Shown one piece after another: positions 44,932 to 53,790 of a stretch of DNA of 64,000 nt. The position numbers and the translations under genes are program-made. The first letter of the stretch is position 1, and each line of letters begins with the position of its first letter. The DNA lies in assembly GCF_000210095.1 (NCBI RefSeq), contig NC_021039.1, positions 2,266,113-2,330,112 of the forward strand. Reading direction: 5' to 3'. Source of the DNA: Ruminococcus champanellensis 18P13 = JCM 17042 (GTDB taxonomy: Bacteria; Bacillota; Clostridia; Oscillospirales; Ruminococcaceae). The notes under the pieces were generated by a model that saw only the letters and a list, made by a program, of their open reading frames with translations, searched no databases and was not told the origin of the DNA.

Positions 44932-46275
44932 TTATTTTGTCGGCTCCCCTGCCAGCTTCAGCTGCTCCACCCGAATCCGGGAGATCCAGTTGTCCTCTGT
45001 CTGTAAAACCGTCAGTTTCAGCCCCTGATACTCCACCGCAGGTCGCTCCTGTTGCTCCGGAATCCGTCCCAGCAGATCCACCATCAGTGCACTCATGGTA
45101 TCATACTGGTTATCCTCCGGGACAGCAACCCCCAACTTGGGCAAAATATCCTCCGGATCCGCCGCACCATCCACGGAATAGCCTCCATCCGGCAGCTGCT
45201 CCAGCTCCGATGCCTCATCGTCGTACTCATCCTGAATACTCCCCACGATTTCCTCCAGCAGATCCTCCATGGTCACAATGCCCGCAGTCCCCCCGTATTC
45301 ATCCGAAATGACCGCCATCTGTTGCTTTGCCCGGGTCATCTGCTCAAACGCCTCCCGGCACTTACAGGTCTCCGGCATGTACAGAGCGTCCCGCCGGAAC
45401 TGCTCCAGGGTGAAGTCCTCACAATGCTCACAGCCCACCAGGCACAGCAGATCCTTTACATATACGATTCCCACAATATTATCAATAGTCTGCTCATACA
45501 CCGGGATCCGGGATACCCCCTCGTTGATGGCAAGATACACGATGTCCCCGATCTTTGCATGCAGCTCCGCCCCGATGATATCCGTCCGGTGGGTCATCAC
45601 CTCGGACACCACTGTGTCCCCGAAGTCGAAGATGTTGTTGATCATCTCCCGCTCGCTTTCCTCGATGGCACCCGTCTCGTTCCCTGCTTCCACCATCATC
45701 CGGATCTCTTCCTCGGTGACGCTGTCCCGTACATCATCCGTGGGCAGGCCACACAGCTTGCATGCCACAAAGGTCAAGCCATGGGCAAGCAGCGCCACCG
45801 GTGCCAGCACCCAGGTCAACAGGCGCACCGCCCCCACACAGCCTACCGCAAAGCCGTCAATGTGCCGATGCACCAACCGCTTCGGCAGCTGCTCCGTCAG
45901 GGAGGAGATCAGCACCGTAGTCACCAGCAGCAGCCCCGCCAGCATACCGGCACGGATCCACCCCGCAGCGCCCCCGTGCAGCAGCTGCAGCTCCAGCCGG
46001 GTATCCAGCACCGCATCCAGCAGCATCACCGCCAAAATAGAGATCATCACGCAGGACAAAGCACGCTGCATGGAAAACGCCAGCATCATCTTCTGGGGTG
46101 CCTCGATCAGCTTCAACAGCCTTGCATACCTGGAGTCTGTTTCCGCCAGGGTCTTGACCTTACTGTCGTTGACCTCCGTTACCGCATACTCGCAGGCGGT
46201 GTATACTCCTTTCAGCAGAGCAAACACCAGGATCAGCAACACATAAATCCATATTCGACTGCCATCCGGCTCCAT
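44932..46275 (-). CDS. CorC/HlyC-family transporter (CNNM/DUF21-CBS protein)
   Basis: 447 aa. DUF21 membrane domain about 1-190 with four helices (ACEYAVTEVNDSKVKTLAE; SSLTEQLPKRLVHRH), a CBS pair about 205-325 (VMTHRTDIIGAE, ISRIPVYEQTIDNIVGIVYVKDLL, AVISDEYGGTAGIVTMEDLLEEIVG) and a C-terminal CorC_HlyC domain about 345-430. The family exports Mg2+ or Na+-coupled divalent ions. Its GGAGG ribosome site overlaps the stop of the PHP gene. Confidence 0.95.
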   Translation of the reverse strand: MEPDGSRIWIYVLLILVFALLKGVYTACEYAVTEVNDSKVKTLAETDSRYARLLKLIEAPQKMMLAFSMQRALSCVMISILAVMLLDAVLDTRLELQLLHGGAAGWIRAGMLAGLLLVTTVLISSLTEQLPKRLVHRHIDGFAVGCVGAVRLLTWVLAPVALLAHGLTFVACKLCGLPTDDVRDSVTEEEIRMMVEAGNETGAIEESEREMINNIFDFGDTVVSEVMTHRTDIIGAELHAKIGDIVYLAINEGVSRIPVYEQTIDNIVGIVYVKDLLCLVGCEHCEDFTLEQFRRDALYMPETCKCREAFEQMTRAKQQMAVISDEYGGTAGIVTMEDLLEEIVGSIQDEYDDEASELEQLPDGGYSVDGAADPEDILPKLGVAVPEDNQYDTMSALMVDLLGRIPEQQERPAVEYQGLKLTVLQTEDNWISRIRVEQLKLAGEPTK

Positions 46276-46277
46276 AA

Positions 46278-47006
46278 CTACCTCCGACCGCTGTCACGGT
46301 CTCTCCTTTCTGATTTCCATTCTATTTCTGTTCCCGTACACAGCCCCACCATTTCCCGGTTCCGGATGGCTGTCATCAGCTCCCGGATGCTGTGTACCGG
46401 ATGGGGCAGCAAAATGCCCCCCTTCAGTGCCTCCTGGCTGTGGGCATCCGAACCGGACACGCCGGTCAGCCCATAGGCTTCCGCATACCAGGCGGCACGG
46501 GCATTGAACGCCGGGTTCTGGTGAGAGGTATTGTACACCTCCACTGCATCCTCCAGCTCCGGCACCAGCCGCATGACATGTACATACCATGCCTCCCGGA
46601 AGGGATGAGCATGAATGGTCATGCCGCCCGCCTGCCGCACCAGCTGCAAATAGTCGTACAGGGGCAGCTTATGCACATCCGGGTGCGCCAGCAGCCAGTC
46701 CGTATCCAGTCCGTAGGTGAGAAAATCCGAGCCGCTGTAGCCGAATTCCCAGCCGAAGAATACCTCCAGCCCCAACTGCTCCCCCCGCTGCTTGGCGTGG
46801 AGATAGCCTTCCTTCAGCACCTGCACCTTCTCCTGCCAGGACAGCTCCGGCGCAGCGGTGGTATTCCCGTTGAAGAAGTGATCCGTAATCACCAGCCCCG
46901 CATAGCCCTGCTGTGCAGCCGCCTCCGCCATTTCTGCGCCGGATGCTCTGCCGCATGCACTGCCCTCCCGGGTGTGCACATGCAGATCATATTTATATGA
47001 TTCCAT
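46278..47006 (-). CDS. PHP-domain phosphoesterase
   Basis: 242 aa. DLHVHTREGSACGRA, VITDHFFNG, HAHPFRE and the closing SGSDAHS are the PHP metal-binding motifs. A second PHP protein, only distantly like the one at 31310. It lies between the ABC-F and CorC genes with gaps of two to three bases, so the three are one unit. Substrate unknown; possibly a histidinol-phosphatase-like or nucleotide phosphoesterase. Confidence 0.9.
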   Translation of the reverse strand: MESYKYDLHVHTREGSACGRASGAEMAEAAAQQGYAGLVITDHFFNGNTTAAPELSWQEKVQVLKEGYLHAKQRGEQLGLEVFFGWEFGYSGSDFLTYGLDTDWLLAHPDVHKLPLYDYLQLVRQAGGMTIHAHPFREAWYVHVMRLVPELEDAVEVYNTSHQNPAFNARAAWYAEAYGLTGVSGSDAHSQEALKGGILLPHPVHSIRELMTAIRNREMVGLCTGTEIEWKSERRDRDSGRR

Positions 47007-47009
47007 TGG

Positions 47010-48611
47010 TCACGCCTCTTTGTTCTTCCGGAATTCCAGATACTCCTCATAAGTGCCCTGCCGGTCGATGCATCCCTCCGGCGTCAGCTCAATAACCCGG
47101 TTCGCCACCGTTTGCAGCATTTCATGGTCGTGGGAGGAGAACAGCACAACCCCCTTGAAGCTTTCCAGTCCGTTGTTCACTGCCGTAATGCTTTCCAGAT
47201 CCAGATGGTTGGTGGGCTGATCCAGCACCAGTACGTTGGAGCCGTACAGCATCATCCGGGAGAACATGCACCGCACCTTCTCGCCGCCGGACAGCACCTC
47301 CACCGGCTTGAAAATATCGTCCCCGGAAAACAGCATCCGCCCCAGGAATCCCCGCAGATAGGTCTCCGTCTCATCGTTGGCAGAAAACTGCCGCATCCAG
47401 TCCAGGATGGACAGCTTACAGCCGTTGAACAAGGGAGAATTGTCCACCGGGAAGTAGGATACAGAGGTGGATACTCCCCACTTGAAGCTGCCGCTGTCCG
47501 GCTGTTCCTCCTCCATCAGGATCTTGAACAGCATGGTAATGGCATGCTCATCCTCCGACACAAAGGCAACCTTATCCGTGCGCCCCAGGGTAAAGCTGAC
47601 ATGATGCAGCAGAGGCACCCCGTCCACAGTCTTGCACAGATCGCTGACCTGCAGGATCTCCTTGCCCAGTTCCCGATCCGGGGTAAAACCGATGAAGGGA
47701 TACTTCCGGCTGGAGGCAGGCAGCTCCTCCACCGTCAGCTTCTCCAGCAGCTTCCGCCGGGAGGTGGCCTGGTTGGACTTGGACTTGTTGGCGGAGAACC
47801 GCTCGATAAAGGACTTCAGCTCTGCGATCTTTTCCTCCGCCTTCTTGTTCTGCTGCTTGATCATCCGCTGCATCATCTGGCTGGATTCGTACCAGAACTC
47901 ATAGTTGCCCACATACATCTTGATCTTGGTGTAGTCGATATCCACAATGTGGGTACATACATTGTTCAGGAAGTGCCGGTCATGGGATACCACCAGCACC
48001 GTTCCGAAGTATTCCGCCAGGAATTCCTCCAGCCACCGGATCGCCTCAATGTCCAGGTGGTTTGTAGGCTCGTCCAGCAGGATAATGTCCGGATTGCCGA
48101 ACAGTGCCTGTGCCAGCAGTACCTTCACCTTCTCGTTACCGGTAAGGGCGGACATCTGCTGATACAGCAGGGATTCCTCCAGTCCCAGACCCTGGATCAG
48201 CTTGGATGCGTTGGATTCTGCCTCCCAGCCGTCCAGCTCCGCAAATTCCCCCTCCAGCTCCGCTGCCAGTTCCCCGTCCGCCTCGGAAAAATCCTCCTTT
48301 GCGTACAGTGCATCCTTCTGCTGCATGATCTCATACAGCCGGGCGTTGCCCATGATCACCGTATCCAGCACCGTATAAGCGTCATAGGCAAAGTGATCCT
48401 GCTTGAGCACGGAAATCCGCTCCGTCTTGGGAATGATGACCTCTCCGGTGGTAGGCTCCAGATCCCCGCACAGGATCCGCAGGAAGGTGGACTTGCCTGC
48501 ACCGTTGGCGCCGATGATGCCGTAGCAGTTGCCGTTGGTGAATTTCAGATCCACATTCTTGAATAGGGTATTGCCCCCGAACTGAAGGCTCACGTTGGAA
48601 ACAGTAATCAT
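47010..48611 (-). CDS. ABC-F family ATPase (YbiT-like) with degenerate second ATP site
   Basis: 533 aa from ATG 48611 (AAAGGA upstream). Two ABC domains without membrane part, joined by a basic P-site-tRNA-interaction linker (about 240-300, KKAEEKIAELKSFIERFSANKSK). Domain 1: Walker A GANGAGKST, signature LTGNEKVKVLLAQAL, Walker B ILLDEPTNHLD. Domain 2: no Walker A (VAFVSEDEHAITMLF), signature LSGGEKVR, Walker B LVLDQPTNHLD with Gln for the catalytic Glu. ABC-F proteins act on the ribosome; one site here looks inactive. Confidence 0.93.
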   Translation of the reverse strand: MITVSNVSLQFGGNTLFKNVDLKFTNGNCYGIIGANGAGKSTFLRILCGDLEPTTGEVIIPKTERISVLKQDHFAYDAYTVLDTVIMGNARLYEIMQQKDALYAKEDFSEADGELAAELEGEFAELDGWEAESNASKLIQGLGLEESLLYQQMSALTGNEKVKVLLAQALFGNPDIILLDEPTNHLDIEAIRWLEEFLAEYFGTVLVVSHDRHFLNNVCTHIVDIDYTKIKMYVGNYEFWYESSQMMQRMIKQQNKKAEEKIAELKSFIERFSANKSKSNQATSRRKLLEKLTVEELPASSRKYPFIGFTPDRELGKEILQVSDLCKTVDGVPLLHHVSFTLGRTDKVAFVSEDEHAITMLFKILMEEEQPDSGSFKWGVSTSVSYFPVDNSPLFNGCKLSILDWMRQFSANDETETYLRGFLGRMLFSGDDIFKPVEVLSGGEKVRCMFSRMMLYGSNVLVLDQPTNHLDLESITAVNNGLESFKGVVLFSSHDHEMLQTVANRVIELTPEGCIDRQGTYEEYLEFRKNKEA

Positions 48612-48673
48612 GATACGTCCTTTCTGAATTTCGCAAACTCTTTGCCATACTGCTTTGCGCAGTCCTACGGAAC

Positions 48674-48702
48674 AGTATACCACACTTCCCCGGTCAGTGC
48701 AA
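48674..48702 (-). promoter_or_regulatory. Promoter of the ABC-F/PHP/CorC unit
   Basis: On the minus strand TTGCAC, 17-base spacer, TATACT, 60 bases before the ABC-F start. Confidence 0.75.
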
Positions 48703-48709
48703 GCCGGAC

Positions 48710-48741
48710 AAAAAGAAAAGCTGCGGTTTCCCACAGCTTTT
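48710..48741 (-). terminator. Terminator of the SGNH-cohesin-dockerin gene
   Basis: On the minus strand AAAAGCTGTGG/CCGCAGCTTTT (one G-T pair) with a four-base loop, then CTTTTTG. Confidence 0.9.
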
Positions 48742-48766
48742 CCCAATGATTCTGCTTATCCGGCTC

Positions 48767-50371
48767 TTAGCCCACCATGGACTGTGCAATGGTCACCAGA
48801 ATGTCCACTGCATCGCCAACGGAAACATTGCCGTCCTGGTTCATGTCAGCCAGCTTCTTCTGCTGATCGGTCAGCGGGCTTTCACCGCCTGCTGTAACCT
48901 GTGCGCATGCCTGCAGTACGGTTACTGCGTCTGCAACAGTCAGAGCGCCGTCCATGTTCACGTCGCCCAGCTTGTATTCCGGTACAGTGGAGCCGTATAC
49001 CTCCACGCCGCCGTTTTCAAAGGTCACGTCCAGCGCAGTGCCATTTTCGTCTACAATATCACACTTCGCCTCATCAAAGCTGATCTCGTACATACCGTTG
49101 ACAGCGTCCTCAGCAATGGTGAACTGGAGAGTTGCCAGAACGGCACCATCCGCAGCAACCTGGTTTCTGCCGTCTGCGGTATTCCAGACATAGGTCAGGG
49201 TCTTGGGATTCCAGGTAGGCGCCCCTTCGTATGCGTTGCCTGTCACACGGCGCTTGATGGTCAGACCTGCATCCGCCTGCAGCTCCAGCACCATGCCGGC
49301 AGTACCCGTATCGCCGGAAATGGTGATAGGCACATCCACGGTCTCGCCGGGCTTGCCCTTGACGCCGGCAATGGAGTATACAATGCCATCCTTGCCGGTT
49401 GTAATAAAGTTATCCAACTGCGCATGGACCCGGTCATATTCCGCATCGCTCAGTTTTGCTGCATTGTTCAGCAGCACCAGGTTAAACTGGTCACAGCTTC
49501 CGCCCTCAGCCCCCAGGCTGTTGAGAATCTCCGCTGCGATCACTGCATGCCCCAGAGCATTGGGATGTACATCCATCTGCCAGAAGCCGTTGGAGGGATC
49601 CATATTGGTGTAAACCCACTCCGTATCCTTGAATGCAGCGTTCACGTCCACATAGGTCAGACCCTCTGTCTGCTGCAATGCATCATTCAGAGTCAGCAAC
49701 TGCTCGGAAGCAAACTTCCGGATCTGCTTGAGCTTGCTGGAGTAATCCACCCCGTTCACAACCGGATTCTCCATATTGATGGGATTGTACACAGTCTGTA
49801 CCACGATTTTCGCATCCGGGTTCTGCTCCAGCAGGCTTGCCTCGATCTGCTGAATGTTGGTCTTGTATGTATTGGCAGCCTTGTTCAGCAGAGAAGTCAG
49901 CTTAAGGATCATGGTGGTTTGCAGGTCGTCATCCACTGCAACCACAGTCTGGACATATTCCTTCAGGGTCAGAGAGGTACCGTTGGTGGTGTTGTAGGTT
50001 TCCAGCAGGGTGTTCAGGTAGCCCTCCACCGTGTCGATCAGATCGTTGCCACCGATGGACACACAGATCACGGAAGCCAACGGAATGTCGATCTGTACCT
50101 CCTCATTGTTCACCAGCTCCAGCAGCTCCCCGGTGGTCTGACCCGGCTTTGCATAGTCGATGGATTCCATCCCCAGGTATTCCTCCAGGTAATCCGCATA
50201 CCTGTATTCGCCCTCTGCCAGTCCATAACCGGATGCAATGCTGTCTCCCAGCATCAGAATATACTTCGGATCCTGCTCCGCAGAAACCGACGGCATCATG
50301 GCTGCCGGCAGCAGGGACATGCACATTGCTGCTGATACCAGGCAGGACAGCAGTCGTTTTACGTTCTTCAT
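48767..50371 (-). CDS. Secreted SGNH hydrolase with cohesin-like module and dockerin
   Basis: 534 aa from ATG 50371 (AAGGAG eight bases upstream). Signal peptide 1-31. SGNH/GDSL esterase domain about 36-290: LMLGDSIASGYG (Ser 44), IGGND (107-110) and DVHP with the Asp267-His269 pair. Residues about 333-460 form a beta-sandwich that reads like a cohesin (GKPGETVDVPITISGDTGTAGMVLELQAD; ATLQFTIAEDA). A dockerin closes the protein (468-534), with calcium loops DVNMDGALTVAD and DMNQDGNVSVGD. It may deacetylate plant polysaccharide on a cellulosome while offering its own docking site. Confidence 0.9.
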   Translation of the reverse strand: MKNVKRLLSCLVSAAMCMSLLPAAMMPSVSAEQDPKYILMLGDSIASGYGLAEGEYRYADYLEEYLGMESIDYAKPGQTTGELLELVNNEEVQIDIPLASVICVSIGGNDLIDTVEGYLNTLLETYNTTNGTSLTLKEYVQTVVAVDDDLQTTMILKLTSLLNKAANTYKTNIQQIEASLLEQNPDAKIVVQTVYNPINMENPVVNGVDYSSKLKQIRKFASEQLLTLNDALQQTEGLTYVDVNAAFKDTEWVYTNMDPSNGFWQMDVHPNALGHAVIAAEILNSLGAEGGSCDQFNLVLLNNAAKLSDAEYDRVHAQLDNFITTGKDGIVYSIAGVKGKPGETVDVPITISGDTGTAGMVLELQADAGLTIKRRVTGNAYEGAPTWNPKTLTYVWNTADGRNQVAADGAVLATLQFTIAEDAVNGMYEISFDEAKCDIVDENGTALDVTFENGGVEVYGSTVPEYKLGDVNMDGALTVADAVTVLQACAQVTAGGESPLTDQQKKLADMNQDGNVSVGDAVDILVTIAQSMVG

Positions 50372-50445
50372 ATCAATGACTCCTTTCATATACACGGCGC
50401 ATACCGTTTTCCGTTGACACCGGACATTCCCGGTGCTGTACCTCC

Positions 50446-50474
50446 ATTATACCGGATAAAGCGAAAAAAAGCAA
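50446..50474 (-). promoter_or_regulatory. Promoter of the SGNH-cohesin-dockerin gene
   Basis: On the minus strand TTGCTT, 17-base spacer, TATAAT, with a ~70-base leader. Confidence 0.82.
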
Positions 50475-50523
50475 GCGTTTTGACAATGCTATTTGCCAAT
50501 GTAAAAAAATTCATGCAACCGGC

Positions 50524-51900
50524 TTACAGTTCTCTGGTCACATTCTTGAGCCACTTCTTCTGCCGATACCGGAGGGTGGTAATAGGCACCTTGATGACCT
50601 CGTCGCTCATGAGCACCACATACACTGCCTCCACCGGAAGCTTCAGCACAAAGGCACAGAGGGCACCGAACAGGATGGAGCCACCCCACATGGTGCTCAC
50701 GTCAATAATCAGTCCCAGCCGGGTATCGCCCCCCGCCCGGAAGATCCCCACCACCATGGTGGTATTGTACGCCTGCAAAAAGACAAAGTAGCTCATCACC
50801 AGCATCATCACCGTCAGATAGCTGTGAGCCTGCTCCGACAGGGTCATGACCTTGTGCATGATGGGCAGTACCAGCAGCACCACTGCCGCAGCCGCAGCCC
50901 CGGCGCACAGGGTGAGCCGCACAAAGCGCTTGGCATAGACCTCTGCCCGCTTCACGTCCCCCTCCCCGATGGTTCTGCCAACCAGGATCGCCGTGGCGTT
51001 TGCGACTCCAAACGCAACCACGGTCGCCAGATTCCGGGTCACCTGGGCAACGGAATTGGCGGCAACCGCCGGACTTCCCAGATGCCCGATGATGACGGAG
51101 TTCATAGAAAAGCCTGCGCCCCACATCAGTTCATTGAGGATCACCGGCAGGGCGTAATGCAGAAAATCCTTGAACAGCACCGGATCCTTCACGAACAGGT
51201 TCCGGAACCGCAGGTGTACCTGATGGTCCTTCCGCCGGGCATAGATCAGTACGATCACCAGCTCTGCAATCCGGGCGCAGAGGGTTGCCGCCGCCGCACC
51301 CACAATGCCCAGTGCCGGACATCCCAGCAGACCGAAGATCAGCACTGCGTTCAGCAGAATATTCAGCACCAGGGATACAGAATATACCACTGTGGAGATC
51401 ACCACCCGCTCCACGCTGCGCATGATATTCAGATAGATGATCGTTACCGCCATCACCGGGAAGGTAAAGGACAGCACCCGCAGGTACTTTGCGCCCTCCG
51501 CCGCCACATCCGGCTCACTGGTGAAAATCCGCATACAAAACTCCGGCACGCACACCCCTGCCAGGGTAAATACCACGGACACGCACAGGGAGATCCGCAT
51601 GGCAATGCCCATGATCCGCTCAATGGCGCCCGTATTTCCCTTTCCCCAGTACTGCGCCGTCAGCACTGCAGCGCCGGAGGTGATGCCAAAGAAGATCAGG
51701 GTCATGATAAACTGCACCTGCCCTGCCAGGGATGCGCCGGACAGGGCGGTCTCGCTGACCTTGCCCAGCATAATCACGTCCGCCGCATTCACCGCCACAT
51801 TGATGAGATTCTGCAGTGCCATAGGCACCACCAGCGCCATCACCATCCGCCGAAACTGCCGCTTTTCCGCCTTGCTCCCCAAAAGCTCTGTCTGTTCCAT
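50524..51900 (-). CDS. MATE-family efflux transporter
   Basis: 458 aa, twelve predicted membrane helices in two related halves: MALVVPMALQNLINVAVNAADVIMLG and ALPVILNELMWGAGFSMNSVIIGHLG begin each half, and AVAANSVAQVTRNL is typical of DinF/NorM-like MATE proteins. It exports organic cations or metabolites against Na+ or H+. AAAGGAAG precedes the start. Single gene between the cellulosomal esterase and pyruvate kinase. Confidence 0.94.
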   Translation of the reverse strand: MEQTELLGSKAEKRQFRRMVMALVVPMALQNLINVAVNAADVIMLGKVSETALSGASLAGQVQFIMTLIFFGITSGAAVLTAQYWGKGNTGAIERIMGIAMRISLCVSVVFTLAGVCVPEFCMRIFTSEPDVAAEGAKYLRVLSFTFPVMAVTIIYLNIMRSVERVVISTVVYSVSLVLNILLNAVLIFGLLGCPALGIVGAAAATLCARIAELVIVLIYARRKDHQVHLRFRNLFVKDPVLFKDFLHYALPVILNELMWGAGFSMNSVIIGHLGSPAVAANSVAQVTRNLATVVAFGVANATAILVGRTIGEGDVKRAEVYAKRFVRLTLCAGAAAAAVVLLVLPIMHKVMTLSEQAHSYLTVMMLVMSYFVFLQAYNTTMVVGIFRAGGDTRLGLIIDVSTMWGGSILFGALCAFVLKLPVEAVYVVLMSDEVIKVPITTLRYRQKKWLKNVTREL

Positions 51901-51939
51901 ATTCTCTTCCTTTTCCGTATTTCAAATTTTCATCAGATT

Positions 51940-51969
51940 ACTATACCACATTCTCCTCCCCCTCGTCAA
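51940..51969 (-). promoter_or_regulatory. Promoter of the MATE gene
   Basis: On the minus strand TTGACG, 18-base spacer, TATAGT, 40 bases before the start. Confidence 0.65.
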
Positions 51970-52065
51970 TTGTGTTTCTGCCGAAAAAACCGGCTTCCGG
52001 GGAGTCCTTTTCCGCCGGTTCCACAAGAAAGCCGATGTTTCCCGCTTTTTTTGCCAAAATGTAAC

Positions 52066-52134
52066 TTGACCTAACCGATGCAATCCTGTATACTATACAT
52101 CAGAGTGTACAACCTGTGCGTGTACAACCTGTGC
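52066..52134 (+). promoter_or_regulatory. Promoter of pyk with a tandem 15-bp repeat in the leader
   Basis: TTGACC, 17-base spacer, TATACT (52089-52094). The leader holds two exact, adjoining copies of GTGTACAACCTGTGC (52105-52119, 52120-52134), then AAAGGAG and the pyk start. The repeat could be an operator or an RNA-level element. Confidence 0.78.
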
Positions 52135-52153
52135 CTGAAAGGAGCAATCATAT

Positions 52154-53575
52154 ATGCGAAAAACCAAAATTGTCTGCACGGTAGGACCCGCAACGGATTC
52201 TATCGACGTGCTGCGGGATCTGATGAAGAGCGGCATGAACGTTGCCCGCTTCAACTTTTCCCACGGGGATTACGAAACGCAGAAGCGCCGCTTCGACATG
52301 GTCTGCCGCCTGCGGAACGAGTTGGGTCTGCCCATCGCCACCATGCTGGACACCAAGGGGCCGGAGGTGCGACTGGGAAAATTCGAGAACGATGAACCGG
52401 TCAAGATCCAAGACGGAGATACCTATACCCTCACCACCCGGGATATTCTCTGCAACGCCAAGGAGGGCTGCGTATCCTTCAAGCGTCTGCCCCATGACAT
52501 CAGCGCCGGCAACCGGATCCTCATCAACGATGGCGTAGTAGAACTGCTGGCGGAAAAGGTCACCGAAACCGACATCATCTGCCGGATCATTCACGGTGGC
52601 GTCCTGTCAAACAATAAGGGCATCAACGTGCCCGGCGTCAAGCTCAGCATGCCCTTCCTCAGCGATGCGGACATGAACGACCTGGAATTCGGCGCAAAGC
52701 AGGGCTTTGACTTCATTGCGGCAAGCTTTGTGCGCACTGCGGCGGACATCAACTATCTGCGGAAATTCACCCAGAGCCTGGGCTGGTTCGATGTACGCAT
52801 CATTGCCAAGATCGAGAATCTGGAGGGCGTGGAAAACATCGACGAGATCCTGGAGGCTGCGGACGGCATCATGGTTGCCCGGGGCGACATGGGCGTGGAG
52901 ATCCCCTTTGAACAGATTCCCTCCATCCAGAAGGATCTGATCCACAAGGGCTACAATGCCGGCAAACAGGTCATTACCGCCACCCAGATGCTGGAATCCA
53001 TGATCAACAATCCCCGCCCCACCCGGGCAGAGATCACCGACGTTGCCAATGCCATCTATGACGGCACCAGCGCCATTATGCTCAGCGGCGAAACCGCTGC
53101 CGGCTCCTTCCCGGTGGAATCCGTCAAGACCATGGCGCTGATCGCCCGGACAACGGAAAATGACATTGACTATAAAAAGCGGTTCTCCCGCCGGGAATCC
53201 GATGTATTCTGCAACATTGCCACCGCCATTTCCCACGCTACCGTGACCACTGCCCATGACCTGAACGCCAAGGCCATCGTCACCGTCACCAAGCAGGGAC
53301 AGACCGCCCGGCTCATCAGCAAATACCGTCCCACCTGCCCCATCATCAGCTGCACCCCCAGTGAGCGGATCTGCCGGCAGATGAACCTGTCCTGGGGCGT
53401 GCTCCCCCTGATGATCCAGGAGGAAACCAACTCCGATGAGCTGCTGCTGCACGCTGTGGAATCCGCCAAAAAGGCTGGCTATATCCACACAGGAGATATG
53501 GTCGTCATCACTGCCGGCCTGCCTCTGGGCATTTCCGGTACCACCAATCTGATGAAGGTGGACAAGGTAGACTGA
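52154..53575 (+). CDS. pyk: Pyruvate kinase
   Basis: 473 aa. KTKIVCTVGPATDS, MNVARFNFSHGD, MLDTKGPEVRLG, FIAASFVRTAAD, IAKIENLEGVENIDEIL, VARGDMGVEIP and QVITATQMLESM span the full active site (Lys, Glu and Asp metal ligands). It has the short C-terminal domain and lacks the extra PEP-utiliser-like tail found in Bacillus. It converts PEP and ADP into pyruvate and ATP, the last step of glycolysis. Confidence 0.98.
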   Translation: MRKTKIVCTVGPATDSIDVLRDLMKSGMNVARFNFSHGDYETQKRRFDMVCRLRNELGLPIATMLDTKGPEVRLGKFENDEPVKIQDGDTYTLTTRDILCNAKEGCVSFKRLPHDISAGNRILINDGVVELLAEKVTETDIICRIIHGGVLSNNKGINVPGVKLSMPFLSDADMNDLEFGAKQGFDFIAASFVRTAADINYLRKFTQSLGWFDVRIIAKIENLEGVENIDEILEAADGIMVARGDMGVEIPFEQIPSIQKDLIHKGYNAGKQVITATQMLESMINNPRPTRAEITDVANAIYDGTSAIMLSGETAAGSFPVESVKTMALIARTTENDIDYKKRFSRRESDVFCNIATAISHATVTTAHDLNAKAIVTVTKQGQTARLISKYRPTCPIISCTPSERICRQMNLSWGVLPLMIQEETNSDELLLHAVESAKKAGYIHTGDMVVITAGLPLGISGTTNLMKVDKVD

Positions 53576-53582
53576 TCCTTCC

Positions 53583-53618
53583 GAACGTCTCCGCTTTTGC
53601 GCCGGAGACGTTCTTTTT
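53583..53618 (+). terminator. Terminator of pyk
   Basis: Perfect eleven-base stem GAACGTCTCCG/CGGAGACGTTC with a nine-base loop and TTTTT. Confidence 0.93.
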
Positions 53619-53732
53619 CTGCCAAAGTAATATACAGGAAGTATAATTTACACTTTTTCATAAAAGCAGCCCAAAGATTCCCTCCTGTTTTGTTCATCTA
53701 AACGAATTTGTCCCGGCATTCGCCCCGGAATA

Positions 53733-53761
53733 TTGACACTGTTCACTATAACTGCTAACAT
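53733..53761 (+). promoter_or_regulatory. Promoter of the biosynthetic gene cluster
   Basis: TTGACA, 17-base spacer, TGC-TAACAT (extended -10), 30 bases before the first gene. No further promoter or terminator is obvious until 63750, so the thirteen genes are probably one transcript. Confidence 0.75.
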
Positions 53762-53790
53762 AAGAATAGTATATTTGTAAGGGGCATTCT

